From Lactiplantibacillus plantarum (GTDB lineage: Bacteria > Bacillota > Bacilli > Lactobacillales > Lactobacillaceae), in NCBI RefSeq assembly GCF_014131735.1, contig NZ_CP039121.1, forward strand, positions 1,798,001 through 1,862,000: a DNA stretch of 64,000 nucleotides, given 5' to 3'. Below are positions 33,393 through 42,520 of this stretch, piece after piece. The notes beneath the pieces were generated by a model, which ran no database searches, was not told where the DNA came from, and saw nothing but the letters and a program-made list of their open reading frames with translations. Every line of letters begins with the position of its first letter. The first letter of the stretch is position 1. A program made the translations under genes and the position numbers.

Positions 33393-35477
33393 TTATTTAA
33401 CGATTAATTGATTCAAGTCACCCATCACGTTGATCATTTGGGCGATCGTCAAGAGTTGCTTCAAGTGATTATCCCGCACCTTTTCATCCTTACTCATCAC
33501 CATCGTCTGTTCAAAGTAGTCGACGATCAATGGTCGTAAGGCGGCCAGGGCTTTGAAACGGTCCTCCATACTCATCGCTGGGGTAAATTGCTTTTGCAAT
33601 TCAAGAACAGCATCGTACAAGTGTTGTTCCGCCTCATTTTCAAATAAACTTGGATCAACAGTCAAATCACCGGCTGCCAACTTAGCTTTCGCCGTGATCC
33701 GCAACAGACGAGTAAAGGCTTCAATTGTGTCCTTAAACTGCGGATCATCTTGATGCGCATTCAGCACATCGGCTGCTTTGAACATTTCACGGATATCCTG
33801 ACGACTCCCTTTGATAACCGTATCGATGATATCGTAGCGAATCTTACGGTTGTTAAACCATTGTTTGACGCGATCCGTTAAGAAATCAGCAACTGGTGCC
33901 GTTTGCTTTTCGAAGTCTAAGTTGTACGTAGCATCATGGGCCACTAATTCCTTTTGAATATCGGCCTCGAGTTGACGAATTGGGAAATCCCAACCTTGTT
34001 CCCGTACGATCCGTACGATTCCAAACGCTTGACGACGCAAAGCAAACGGATCATTAGAGCCACTAGGAGTCAAGCCAACGGCAAAGAAGCTCGTAATGGA
34101 ATCAACTTTGTCCGCAATAGCTAACACCGCGCCGACCTTGGACTTAGGTAAGTCGCCATCAGCGCTGATTGGCATGTAATGCTCACGAATAGCTTGACCG
34201 ACTGCTGGATCTTCACCCTTCAAGACAGCATACTTGTCACCCATGACCCCTTGTAATTCAGGGAATTCGCCAACCATCCCTGTCACTAAATCAAATTTAT
34301 AGATTTGCGCTGCCCGGTGGAGTTGGTTCTTTTCAGTCTCAGTCAAACCAAACCGATCAGCCAAAAAATCACTGATAACCATGACCCGCTGCATCTTCTC
34401 ATACATCGTCCCGATTTTATCATGGAAGCTAACCTTTTTGAGTCGTTCCACATATTCTTGAATCGAGTGTTGTTGATCTTCATGATAGAAGAAAGCTGCA
34501 TCTTCTAAGCGTGCCGTCAATACTTTTTGATTACCTAAAGCCACGTTTTCCAAGTGATCCGTGTTCCCGTTTCGAACGGAAACAAAGTGTGGTAATAAGT
34601 TATCCTCGGCATCCGTTACGTAGAAGAACCGTTGATGATCACGCATCGAAGTAATCAAGACTTCATCCGGGATCGTTAAGTATTTGGTATCAAAATCTCC
34701 CGCAAATGCAGTTGGATATTCCACCAAGTTATTAACTTCTTCCAACAGGTCTTCATTAACTTTGATTTGCCAGTCGCGTTCATTCGCCAAGGCTGCGATC
34801 TGTTCACGAATCGTTGCCTTACGTTTAGCGGCATCCGCAATAACTTGAACACTAGCTAAGTCAGCTTCATAGTCCGCAGCAGTAGCAATTTCAACGTCAT
34901 GGCCCAAGAAACGGTGGCCTCGTGAAACACGGCCAGCCGCAACGTCCAGAATTTGAACCGGCACAACCTCGTCATTTAATAATGACACGATCCAACGAAT
35001 CGGCCGAATATACTTGAAACTATACGTCGACCACTTCATCATCGTTGGGAAATTCATCTTGGTGATAACATCCTCGATTCCGGCCGCCAATACTTCGGCC
35101 GCCGTTTTACCGGCCGTAAAGGTTTGTACAAAGACATACGGGGTACCCTTAACATCTTTAAAGACGATGTCATCAGTTGACGCCCCTTGGCCCTTAGAAA
35201 AACCAATCGCTGCCTTTGTCCAGTTGCCATCCGCATCCTGAGCAATCTTCTTAGCTGGACCCCGAACTTCTTTTTTCACATCAGCCTGCTTGTCAGCTAA
35301 GCCTAACACCTGAACCGTTAACCGGCGTGGTGTTGAGAAGGTTTTAACATCTTCAAAATCAAGCCGGGCATCCTTTAAGAACTTGACCATTCGTTCTTTA
35401 AGTTGTAACACACTCGGTGTAACGACGTGGGCCGGCATTTCTTCCAAACCAATTTCAAGTAAATAAGTTTTCGCCAT
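33393..35477 (-). CDS. glyS: Glycyl-tRNA synthetase beta subunit
   Basis: A 694-residue protein that begins [16 protein letters not shown], the signature of the GlyRS beta chain. It includes an HD-like domain and, at the C-terminus, an anticodon-binding domain of DALR type. The beta chain binds tRNA-Gly in the alpha2beta2 enzyme. Its ATG overlaps the glyQ stop by one base (TAATG), so expression is coupled. It is controlled with glyQ by the glycine T-box at 36455-36673. Confidence 0.96.
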   Translation of the reverse strand: MAKTYLLEIGLEEMPAHVVTPSVLQLKERMVKFLKDARLDFEDVKTFSTPRRLTVQVLGLADKQADVKKEVRGPAKKIAQDADGNWTKAAIGFSKGQGASTDDIVFKDVKGTPYVFVQTFTAGKTAAEVLAAGIEDVITKMNFPTMMKWSTYSFKYIRPIRWIVSLLNDEVVPVQILDVAAGRVSRGHRFLGHDVEIATAADYEADLASVQVIADAAKRKATIREQIAALANERDWQIKVNEDLLEEVNNLVEYPTAFAGDFDTKYLTIPDEVLITSMRDHQRFFYVTDAEDNLLPHFVSVRNGNTDHLENVALGNQKVLTARLEDAAFFYHEDQQHSIQEYVERLKKVSFHDKIGTMYEKMQRVMVISDFLADRFGLTETEKNQLHRAAQIYKFDLVTGMVGEFPELQGVMGDKYAVLKGEDPAVGQAIREHYMPISADGDLPKSKVGAVLAIADKVDSITSFFAVGLTPSGSNDPFALRRQAFGIVRIVREQGWDFPIRQLEADIQKELVAHDATYNLDFEKQTAPVADFLTDRVKQWFNNRKIRYDIIDTVIKGSRQDIREMFKAADVLNAHQDDPQFKDTIEAFTRLLRITAKAKLAAGDLTVDPSLFENEAEQHLYDAVLELQKQFTPAMSMEDRFKALAALRPLIVDYFEQTMVMSKDEKVRDNHLKQLLTIAQMINVMGDLNQLIVK

Positions 35478-36376
35478 TATTTCGTCTCCTCCTGTGCGTG
35501 TTTTAATAACGGGAAGCCACGTTTTTCACGTTGCGCCACGAATTCCTTGGCAATCGACTTCGCCATGTTTCGGATTCGATCTAAATAGCCGGCACGTTCC
35601 GTGACTGAAACCATACCGCGAGCATCCATCAAGTTGAAGGTATGACTACATTTAAGACAGTAGTCGTACGCGGGGTGAACTAAGCCGTTCTTAATTTGCC
35701 GCTTGGCTTCCTTTTCATATTCATCAAATAACATTAATAATAATTCTTCGTTGCTATCTTCAAAAGCGTACTTAGAATTTTCAAATTCTGGTTCCAAGAA
35801 GATGTCGCCATACTTCACGCCATCGCCCCATTCAAGGTCAAATACGGAGTTTACATCCTGAATGTAAGATGAGAGTCGTTCCAAACCATAGGTGATTTCA
35901 GAAGTGACGGGATCAACTTCAAGACCACCAACTTGTTGGAAGTACGTGAATTGGCTGATTTCCATCCCGTCGAGCCAAACTTCCCAACCAACACCGGCAC
36001 AACCCATTGATGGGTTTTCCCAGTTATCTTCCACGAAACGAATATCGTGTTCTAGCGGGTTAATGCCAAGTTTTTCCAAGCTTTGTAAGTATAAATCCTG
36101 CACGTTTTCTGGTGAGGGTTTCATGACCACTTGGAATTGGTGGTGTTGGTACAACCGGTTGGGGTTCTCACCATACCGACCATCGGCAGGCCGGCGTGAA
36201 GGTTCAACGTACGCCGCGTTCCATGGTTCGGGACCGATTGCCCGTAAGAACGTGTAGGGGCTCATCGTTCCGGCCCCTTTTTCTGTATCATATGATTGCA
36301 TTAACATACAACCTTGATCCGACCAAAACTTTTGCAAGGTTAAGATAATCTCTTGCACTGATAACTTTTTGCTCAT
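35477..36376 (-). CDS. glyQ: Glycyl-tRNA synthetase alpha subunit
   Basis: A 299-residue catalytic subunit. It has the class II segments [36 protein letters not shown], and a C-terminal [22 protein letters not shown]. It activates glycine and forms the alpha2beta2 enzyme with GlyS. An upstream T-box with GGC specifier and a typical TTGACA promoter drive the operon. Confidence 0.97.
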   Translation of the reverse strand: MSKKLSVQEIILTLQKFWSDQGCMLMQSYDTEKGAGTMSPYTFLRAIGPEPWNAAYVEPSRRPADGRYGENPNRLYQHHQFQVVMKPSPENVQDLYLQSLEKLGINPLEHDIRFVEDNWENPSMGCAGVGWEVWLDGMEISQFTYFQQVGGLEVDPVTSEITYGLERLSSYIQDVNSVFDLEWGDGVKYGDIFLEPEFENSKYAFEDSNEELLLMLFDEYEKEAKRQIKNGLVHPAYDYCLKCSHTFNLMDARGMVSVTERAGYLDRIRNMAKSIAKEFVAQREKRGFPLLKHAQEETK

Positions 36377-36454
36377 TAGTATCCTCCCAAAATTAGTGAC
36401 TGAACGGCTGATGGCTTTGAAACGGGGGCATCGCTATTCCCAGACTTATGGCAC

Positions 36455-36673
36455 AAAAAAAGTCCCCTGTCGTCGACAATAACGACATAGGGACGATTGG
36501 TTTCGCGGTTCCACCCTACTTCTGAGTAACCTCAGCAGCTTAATTACACGGTATTAAAGCTCCGAAAGCGCCAATTAACGACTTTGACTGACCGTTTTTC
36601 ACCATCACGGTCTCACTGTAAGTCGAATCCGTTAACCTTCTCTCATCAACACTTAACTATTCAGTTCTTCATC
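36455..36673 (-). promoter_or_regulatory. Glycine T-box riboswitch of glyQS
   Basis: The conserved T-box is on the minus strand at 36516-36504 (GGGTGGAACCGCG). The terminator stem GTCCCCTGTCGT (36462-36473) with ACGACATAGGGAC (36482-36494) and a T run lie downstream of it. In Stem I, TTAACG pairs with CGTTAA and GAGAG with CTTTC. The bases between them on the 3' side hold GGC (36573-36571) followed by G, the expected glycine specifier codon plus purine. Uncharged tRNA-Gly should favour antitermination. Confidence 0.92.
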
Positions 36674-36702
36674 ATCATAGCCGATGGTCGTTCGTTTGTC
36701 AA
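36674..36702 (-). promoter_or_regulatory. Promoter of the glyQS T-box transcript
   Basis: On the minus strand TTGACA (36702-36697) and TATGAT (36679-36674) are 17 bases apart. The -35 box overlaps the last codons of recO. Confidence 0.8.
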
Positions 36703-37487
36703 TCCTCATTCTTCCGGGGCGCCAACGGTTGGTACCAACTGCCCATCTGATCGATGAAGCGTTTAGATTTCAATCGAACGCCCACTGAGTTCTGATAGAT
36801 TTCATCCAAAATCCGGCGTAACTCCGCCGCTGTCCGCGGTTTGACCTTGATCGAATGAACCTTAGCCAAATCCAACACGGAAAACTGACGTAGATAAAAG
36901 ATCGCTGCTGGACTAGCATGCAAGCGGTGGGGATCCAAATGCCAGTGCTGTTGACAGAGCAAACCGCCGTAACTTTCAGAATAATCTAACGGTAAATCAC
37001 TTCGACCGCAAACCGTACACCAACGCAACTCTGGGGCCACCCCAAACGGTTGCAGTAACTGAATTTCGACCACGTTAGCCACCAACGCGGGGGCCACATC
37101 TTGATCAATCAGTTGCAGCGCACTGGTCAACTGTTGGTACCACCGCCCCACCGGTTGATTATCTGGAAAAGCGACGTCCATTAAGTTCATAACGTACGTG
37201 GCATAAGCGTTCAAAGCAATGTCTTGACTAATATGTTCAAGATACTGCACTGACTTGACACTATTAATATACGAGAGACCTTGATCACGTAAATCACCAA
37301 CGTATTCCCCCATCGTGAACGGCAATAACTCCGCCGCCATTTTGAAGCCACGCCGACGCGCACCGCGGATAAAAAACATCTTCTTGCCATACTCGGCAGT
37401 TAAAAACTTGATTAGCATATCGCGTTCCCGGTAGTCCCGGCGAAAGAGCAAAATGCCGTTAAAATTCGTGACCATTTGTTGGGCCAT
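36699..37487 (-). CDS. recO: DNA repair protein RecO
   Basis: A protein of about 262 residues. The N-terminal OB-fold has N-G-I-L-L-F-R-R-D-Y-R-E-R-D-M-L-I-K-F-L-T, and the helical C-terminal part has a zinc-finger-like C-T-V-C-G and C-Q-Q-H set. RecO loads RecA with RecR and anneals single strands. I chose the ATG at 37487 following AGGTGAT; an in-frame GTG nine bases earlier forms part of that site. It is the last gene of the phoH-ybeY-dgkA-era-recO unit. Confidence 0.94.
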   Translation of the reverse strand: MAQQMVTNFNGILLFRRDYRERDMLIKFLTAEYGKKMFFIRGARRRGFKMAAELLPFTMGEYVGDLRDQGLSYINSVKSVQYLEHISQDIALNAYATYVMNLMDVAFPDNQPVGRWYQQLTSALQLIDQDVAPALVANVVEIQLLQPFGVAPELRWCTVCGRSDLPLDYSESYGGLLCQQHWHLDPHRLHASPAAIFYLRQFSVLDLAKVHSIKVKPRTAAELRRILDEIYQNSVGVRLKSKRFIDQMGSWYQPLAPRKNED

Positions 37488-37505
37488 CCGGATCACCTAG
37501 CGATT

Positions 37506-38414
37506 CTAATAGTCATCTTGCCGATAGCCATAGCTGGCTAGCAAGTCTTGACGGTCCTTCCAGTTCTCTTGGACTTTTACCCAGAGCTCAAGGTAGACCT
37601 TATCCCCAAGTAAGTGTTCAATATCACGCCGAGCTAACGAGCCAATCTTCTTGAGCATGCTACCACCCTTACCGATGATGATGCCCTTTTGCGAAGATCG
37701 TTCAATAATAATCGTGGCCTGAACGTGAATTTTTTCTTCATCTTGACGTTTGATCGAATCAATCACGACCGCCGTTGAATGGGGAACTTCTTGACGAGTC
37801 AATTCAAGAACCTTTTCACGAATCAATTCAGAAATGATAAACCGCTCTGGATGATCCGTAATTTGGTCGGACGGATAATACTGCGGTCCTTCCGGCAATT
37901 GGCCCTTCAAGGTCGTCAGTAGTTCATCAACGTTATTTCCTTCAAGCGCGGAAATTGGATAAACTTCCTTCCACGGCAAAGCGTCTTTATACTGATCCAT
38001 AATCTCCAAGAGATGATCTGGATGGACTTGATCAATTTTATTAATCACTAAATAAATCGGTTGTTTAACCGTTTTAAGACGATCGATAATAAAGTTATCC
38101 CCGGCACCACGCCGTTCGTCCGCATTAATCATGAATAGTACGGCATCCACTTCACCCAAAGTTGACAAGGCGGACTTGACCATAAAGTCACCTAATCGAC
38201 TATGCGGTTTATGAATCCCAGGGGTATCAATGAAGACCATCTGCGTATCCGCAGTGGTATAAATCCCCTGGATACGGTTCCGCGTCGTTTGGGCTTTGTC
38301 AGACATAATGGCGACTTTTTGCCCAACGACCCGATTCAATAGTGTTGATTTACCGACATTGGGACGACCAATAATCGCCACAAAGCCGGAATGAAATGCT
38401 TGTTGTTCTGCCAT
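37506..38414 (-). CDS. era: GTPase Era
   Basis: A 302-residue ribosome-assembly GTPase. The G1 motif is [10 protein letters not shown]3 is D-T-P-G, and G4 is N-K-I-D. A C-terminal KH domain includes [13 protein letters not shown]. It binds the 3' end of 16S rRNA during 30S maturation. It lies between dgkA and recO, the usual Firmicutes order. Confidence 0.97.
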   Translation of the reverse strand: MAEQQAFHSGFVAIIGRPNVGKSTLLNRVVGQKVAIMSDKAQTTRNRIQGIYTTADTQMVFIDTPGIHKPHSRLGDFMVKSALSTLGEVDAVLFMINADERRGAGDNFIIDRLKTVKQPIYLVINKIDQVHPDHLLEIMDQYKDALPWKEVYPISALEGNNVDELLTTLKGQLPEGPQYYPSDQITDHPERFIISELIREKVLELTRQEVPHSTAVVIDSIKRQDEEKIHVQATIIIERSSQKGIIIGKGGSMLKKIGSLARRDIEHLLGDKVYLELWVKVQENWKDRQDLLASYGYRQDDY

Positions 38415-38454
38415 AATTAATTCCTTTCAATCTTGTCCAATCGTTAACCAATTA

Positions 38455-38871
38455 CTAGTTTAACCAACTGACAATTAAGTTCCAAATTTTAGGTGCAAAC
38501 AACACTAACCCAACTAAGACGGCAAAGGCCGCGGCAAACACTACCGCACCAGCCGCAATGTCCTTAATTTTTTTAGCTAGGGGACTGAAATTAGGCCCAG
38601 TGATCATATCGGACAGGTTTTCTGCAATCGTATTGTTAATTTCACATAAGATGACCAGAAAAATCGCTAATGCTAGCCACAGCCATTCGTTAACGCTCAA
38701 GTGAACCCACCAGCCAGCAAACAAGGCCACCGCCCCCAGTACAAGGTGTGTTCGCATATTACGTTCTTCAATCACAACCGTTTTAAGCCCAGTCCACGCG
38801 TGTAGCCAGGACTGCCAAAACGAGTGATTTTTGCCAACCTGTAGCCGATCTGGTCTATTTTTCGAGGCCAT
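38455..38871 (-). CDS. dgkA: Diacylglycerol/undecaprenol kinase family protein
   Basis: About 138 residues with three transmembrane helices. The family motif E-x-x-N-T-x-x-E-x-x-x-D is present as C-E-I-N-N-T-I-A-E-N-L-S-D, with the usual A-I pair reversed to I-A. In Gram-positive bacteria this enzyme phosphorylates undecaprenol for cell wall synthesis. I chose the ATG at 38871, inside the 3' end of ybeY. A longer frame is open into ybeY but lacks a reason to be translated. Confidence 0.88.
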   Translation of the reverse strand: MASKNRPDRLQVGKNHSFWQSWLHAWTGLKTVVIEERNMRTHLVLGAVALFAGWWVHLSVNEWLWLALAIFLVILCEINNTIAENLSDMITGPNFSPLAKKIKDIAAGAVVFAAAFAVLVGLVLFAPKIWNLIVSWLN

Positions 38872-39334
38872 AAGCGTCCAGAATCTGGCGTTGCAATGTA
38901 AACATTTCGGTTTCATCCGCTGGCTGAAGATGATCATACCCATTTAAATGTAAAAAGCCGTGAACGACCAAGTAACCTAGCTCGCGCGCCTCCGAATGGT
39001 TCAAAAAAGCGGCTTGTTCGCTAACCTTATCAACTGATATCATAATATCCCCGAGATTTAGTGGCATTTCCGCCGCCATCTCCGGATCCATCACAATCAA
39101 ATCATCCTCGTCATCGTCGTGCATCGCAAAACTAATAACATCAGTTGGACGATCGACACCCCGATACTGTTCATTGATTTTTTGAATAGCATCGTTATTC
39201 ATCAGGGTCACCGAGACCTCGGTATCATCCCGTAACTTTAACGTCTGACCAGCAAGATCAATTAAATCCCGAATCAATTGCAACTGTTCTGGCTGCGCTC
39301 CCGTTGTTGTTTGGTCGTATAATTCTAAATCCAT
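38855..39334 (-). CDS. ybeY: Endoribonuclease YbeY (rRNA maturation factor)
   Basis: A 159-residue metalloprotein with the signature H-G-F-L-H-L-N-G-Y-D-H near residue 125, whose histidines bind the metal, and an R-G-V-D-R-P-T-D-V-I-S-F-A segment. It processes 16S rRNA 3' ends and works with Era. It starts nine bases after phoH. Confidence 0.96.
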   Translation of the reverse strand: MDLELYDQTTTGAQPEQLQLIRDLIDLAGQTLKLRDDTEVSVTLMNNDAIQKINEQYRGVDRPTDVISFAMHDDDEDDLIVMDPEMAAEMPLNLGDIMISVDKVSEQAAFLNHSEARELGYLVVHGFLHLNGYDHLQPADETEMFTLQRQILDAYGLEK

Positions 39335-39343
39335 AAGTGCCCC

Positions 39344-40321
39344 CTAGCGTTGTTCCACACGGTCGTACGCCGTAATAATCTTGGCAACGACCGGATTTCT
39401 GACCACATCATCCGCCGTAAATTTAACGAACGCGACATTGCTAATGCCGCCCAAAATCTGTTCGGCTTGAATCAAGCCACTCTTAGTATGGTGTGGTAAA
39501 TCAATTTGTGAGATATCACCATTAACAATCATCTTGGCACCGAAACCTAGCCGCGTCAAAAACATCTTCATCTGGGCATTCGTCGTATTCTGTGCTTCAT
39601 CCAAGATGACGAACGCATGGTCAAGCGTCCGTCCCCGCATATAAGCCAGCGGTGCGATTTCGATGATACCACGATCCATTAAGCGCTGCGTATGTTCAGC
39701 GCCATAAATATCGTACAACGCATCATAAATTGGCCGCAGGTACGGATCGACTTTTTCCTTTAAATCACCAGGTAGAAAGCCAAGACTCTCACCAGCTTCA
39801 ACCGCTGGCCGCGTCAAAATCAGCTTCTCGACATCGCCCCGTTTTAAGGCTGCAATTGCCATCACAACGGCAAGATAGGTCTTCCCAGTCCCGGCTGGAC
39901 CAATACCAAACGTAATATCACTTTTAGCAACGGCTTGCACATACTGCCGCTGACCAAAGTTTTTGACACGAATGGGCCGTCCACGATTGTCCTTAATTAA
40001 GGTCTCTGAATAGAGGTCTTTAAAGTAATCCAAAGTCCCCCGGTTGACCATCTTAATAGCGCTAATAACATCTGGCGCCCCAATCTGAATACCTTGTTTA
40101 ATTAAACTCGTTAAATTATCTAGTACTGCTTGCGTATTATGAACAGCAACCTCGTCATCACTGCTGATCGTCATTTGATCCCCAAACACGTGCAATTGAA
40201 CGTGTAACCCATCCTCAATCAAAGCTAAGTGGGCGTCTTCTGGTCCTAATAACGCGACTGACTGGGCCGGATCAGCAATGAGAAATTTTTGTTCATATTT
40301 TGAGTTTTCGGTCAAAAACAT
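39344..40321 (-). CDS. phoH: PhoH family ATPase
   Basis: A 325-residue protein with Walker A G-P-A-G-T-G-K-T-Y near residue 144 and Walker B F-V-I-L-D-E-A-Q-N-T-T. PhoH proteins are P-loop ATPases linked to RNA metabolism and commonly precede ybeY. AAAGGAGT precedes the ATG. The leader contains two short hairpins (40349-40393). Confidence 0.93.
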   Translation of the reverse strand: MFLTENSKYEQKFLIADPAQSVALLGPEDAHLALIEDGLHVQLHVFGDQMTISSDDEVAVHNTQAVLDNLTSLIKQGIQIGAPDVISAIKMVNRGTLDYFKDLYSETLIKDNRGRPIRVKNFGQRQYVQAVAKSDITFGIGPAGTGKTYLAVVMAIAALKRGDVEKLILTRPAVEAGESLGFLPGDLKEKVDPYLRPIYDALYDIYGAEHTQRLMDRGIIEIAPLAYMRGRTLDHAFVILDEAQNTTNAQMKMFLTRLGFGAKMIVNGDISQIDLPHHTKSGLIQAEQILGGISNVAFVKFTADDVVRNPVVAKIITAYDRVEQR

Positions 40322-40617
40322 GGACTCCTTTATTGACAGATTTAATCACCATTATTTAATAATGGCACCCGCAGTTAGCGTGATAACCACGCTGATTTCA
40401 GCAGGTATTTGTTAGTTAATCATAGCATAAAAGCCCCCATCGAACCAGTACAAGGACGCCTCGACATTCGACAACGATTTTCTGAACAGCATTTTTCTTT
40501 CGAGCGATTAAATTGGCACGCTATCAATCAACGTAAGCCCAGTTAGATCAGTCCCTGCACCCATTGCTTATACTTAATCCGAACAACCGGTACTGCATTT
40601 CTGATCAACCAGAAGAA
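40322..40617 (-). promoter_or_regulatory. phoH promoter/leader region with two hairpins
   Basis: Reading the minus strand toward phoH, a TATGAT preceded by TGC (extended -10, near 40424-40432) lies about 105 bases before the gene. Two perfect hairpins follow: AGCGTG with CACGCT (40377-40393) and CCATTATT with AATAATGG (40349-40365). The second is close to the ribosome binding site. The stretch 40433-40617 holds no gene that I can see. Confidence 0.45.
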
Positions 40618-40648
40618 ACAAAAAAACCGGAGAAAAATTTCTCCGGTT
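40618..40648 (-). terminator. Intrinsic terminator of rpsU-yqeY
   Basis: AACCGGAGAAA (40625-40635) pairs with TTTCTCCGGTT (40638-40648), with seven T on the minus strand. Confidence 0.88.
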
Positions 40649-40653
40649 AACCG

Positions 40654-41097
40654 TTAATTCAATAATGATTTAACTGTTTGGTTGATCAGCTTGCCATCCG
40701 CCTGACCCTTAAGTTTTGGCATCACTGCCCCCATCACCTTGCCAAAGTCACCTTTACCAGTAGCTCCGACTTGTTGAATGGTGTCAGCAACAATCTGTTG
40801 AACTTCTTCGTCCGACAATTGTTTTGGCATGTACTGCTCAACAATTGCAATTTCTGCTTTAACGCCGTCGACTAAATCTTGACGACCCGCATTTTCGAAT
40901 TCACTTAATGATTCGCGCCGTTGTTTCAGTTCACGTGAGAGCACGCTTACTTCCTCATCAGCCGTTAAATCATGGCCAACATTAATTTGTTCATTCATCA
41001 ATGCTGACTTAAGCATCCGTATAACGCTGAGGGCTTGCTTATCGCGTGCCTTCATCGCAGCTTTTAGATCACCATTGAGTGTATCGATTAAACTCAT
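40654..41097 (-). CDS. GatB/YqeY domain protein
   Basis: A 147-residue helical protein beginning M-S-L-I-D-T-L-N-G-D-L-K-A-A-M-K-A-R-D and containing I-R-M-L-K-S-A-L, E-Q-Y-M-P-K-Q-L and a C-terminal G-K-V-M-G-A-V-M-P-K-L-K-G-Q-A-D-G pattern. This is the YqeY family, related to the tRNA-binding tail of GatB. Its precise function is unsettled. It follows rpsU, as in other Firmicutes. Confidence 0.93.
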   Translation of the reverse strand: MSLIDTLNGDLKAAMKARDKQALSVIRMLKSALMNEQINVGHDLTADEEVSVLSRELKQRRESLSEFENAGRQDLVDGVKAEIAIVEQYMPKQLSDEEVQQIVADTIQQVGATGKGDFGKVMGAVMPKLKGQADGKLINQTVKSLLN

Positions 41098-41138
41098 TGG
41101 TTTTCCCTCCTCGTTAGGTCATTAGTAATCAATACTAA

Positions 41139-41327
41139 TTACTTGAAACGACGACGGTTCTTACGCTTACGTGCTGCTTCAGATTTTAACTTCTTCTTCA
41201 CACTTGGTTTTTCGTAGAATTCCCGTTTGCGGTATTCTTGTAAAGTACCACTCTTTGAAACGGTACGCTTAAAGCGACGAAGAGCATCATCAAGAGATTC
41301 GTTTTTACGAACGACTGTTTTTGCCAT
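41139..41327 (-). CDS. rpsU: 30S ribosomal protein S21
   Basis: A 62-residue very basic protein with the S21 pattern [16 protein letters not shown], then R-K-R-E-F-Y-E-K-P and a Lys/Arg-rich tail. GGGAGGGA precedes the ATG. It is transcribed with yqeY from the promoter at 41406-41434. Confidence 0.97.
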   Translation of the reverse strand: MAKTVVRKNESLDDALRRFKRTVSKSGTLQEYRKREFYEKPSVKKKLKSEAARKRKNRRRFK

Positions 41328-41405
41328 GTTAAATTCCCTCCCTCCGAGCTCAAAAAGTAACCGTTAAATTATGCATACTTACACATAACGCAACTGTTCT
41401 AGTAA

Positions 41406-41434
41406 ATTATACATAAATTGAAAAAGGCCGTCAA
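41406..41434 (-). promoter_or_regulatory. rpsU promoter
   Basis: On the minus strand TTGACG (41434-41429) and TATAAT (41411-41406) are 17 bases apart, a near-consensus sigma-A promoter. Confidence 0.85.
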
Positions 41435-41559
41435 CCAAAGTTTACAATTTCCTTAAAATAAATCGTTAAAAGCAACGTCAGTTCGGACAGTAAATCGTTT
41501 TCATCCCCCGCCGGCTATGCTACACTAAGACTATTATCGAACCGAAATGAGGTTATTCT

Positions 41560-42378
41560 ATGTCAGCAATTAAAGTCTTTATTTTATCTGATTCTATCGG
41601 TGAAACAGCTCATAACGTGGCCTTAGCTGCCGCTGCACAATTCTCCGACTATGACATTCGCTATCAGCGTTTCCCATTTGTCCGCACCGACTCACTGCTC
41701 CAGACGGTTTTGTCGCAGGCACTGAAGGAACACGCCGCCATCTTTCATACGTTTGTCGATCGCCGGCTCAGCCAAATCGTTAACCAATTTTGCGAAGCGC
41801 ACGAGTTGCCTTATTATGACGTCATTACACCAGCTTTAGATACTTTTTCACAGATTACGCACGTCCAACCGTCCAATCACCCCGGTACCGTACACGCGTT
41901 AAACACCAACTACTTCGACCGGATCAACGCGATCGAATTTGCGGTCACTTACGATGATGGTAAGAATCCGAGTGGCTTTTTAGAGGCCGACGTGGTCTTA
42001 CTGGGTGTCTCCCGGACCTCTAAGACTCCCCTGTCACTCTACTTAGCTAATCGTAACCTGAAAGTCGCCAACTTGCCACTAGTTCCTCAGGCTCAAATTC
42101 CTGACGAAATTTGGAAAGTTGATCCGAAAAAGATTTTTGGCCTAACTAACGATCCTGAAAAGTTAAACGATATTCGCCGGCAGCGAATGGTCCAATATGG
42201 GCTTAATCCCGACACCATGTATTCCAACACGGATAAAATTAAAGCCGAGTTGGAATACGCCGACAAGATCTTCAAAAAGATTGGGTGTTTAGTTATCAAT
42301 GTCGCTAATAAGTCAATCGAAGAAACCGCCACTTTAATTACCGAAAGCTTGAATACTGACGACACTAATAATGGCTAG
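41560..42378 (+). CDS. ppsR: Pyruvate phosphate dikinase regulatory protein family (DUF299)
   Basis: A 272-residue bifunctional kinase/phosphorylase-family protein. It begins V-F-I-L-S-D-S-I-G-E-T-A and has the P-loop-like G-V-S-R-T-S-K-T-P near residue 150. In bacteria with pyruvate phosphate dikinase or PEP synthase it phosphorylates and dephosphorylates that enzyme. No such target lies in this window, and in Firmicutes the homologue YqfL may act elsewhere. It is divergent from rpsU, with a terminator downstream. Confidence 0.9.
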   Translation: MSAIKVFILSDSIGETAHNVALAAAAQFSDYDIRYQRFPFVRTDSLLQTVLSQALKEHAAIFHTFVDRRLSQIVNQFCEAHELPYYDVITPALDTFSQITHVQPSNHPGTVHALNTNYFDRINAIEFAVTYDDGKNPSGFLEADVVLLGVSRTSKTPLSLYLANRNLKVANLPLVPQAQIPDEIWKVDPKKIFGLTNDPEKLNDIRRQRMVQYGLNPDTMYSNTDKIKAELEYADKIFKKIGCLVINVANKSIEETATLITESLNTDDTNNG

Positions 42379-42427
42379 TATCACTAATCGCCAACTCACC
42401 GATGCCGCCTAAGTTTTCCTGACAATC

Positions 42428-42466
42428 AGCGCGTGCCACCTTCTAACGGTCAGCGCGCGCTTTTTT
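42428..42466 (+). terminator. Intrinsic terminator of ppsR
   Basis: AGCGCGTG (42428-42435) pairs with CGCGCGCT (42454-42461), with an inner ACC/GGT pairing and six T. Confidence 0.78.
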
Positions 42467-42520
42467 GCATCATTTTTCTTATCATTAATTAGGTCAGCTA
42501 CTAATCATCAGTCGTGTCAC

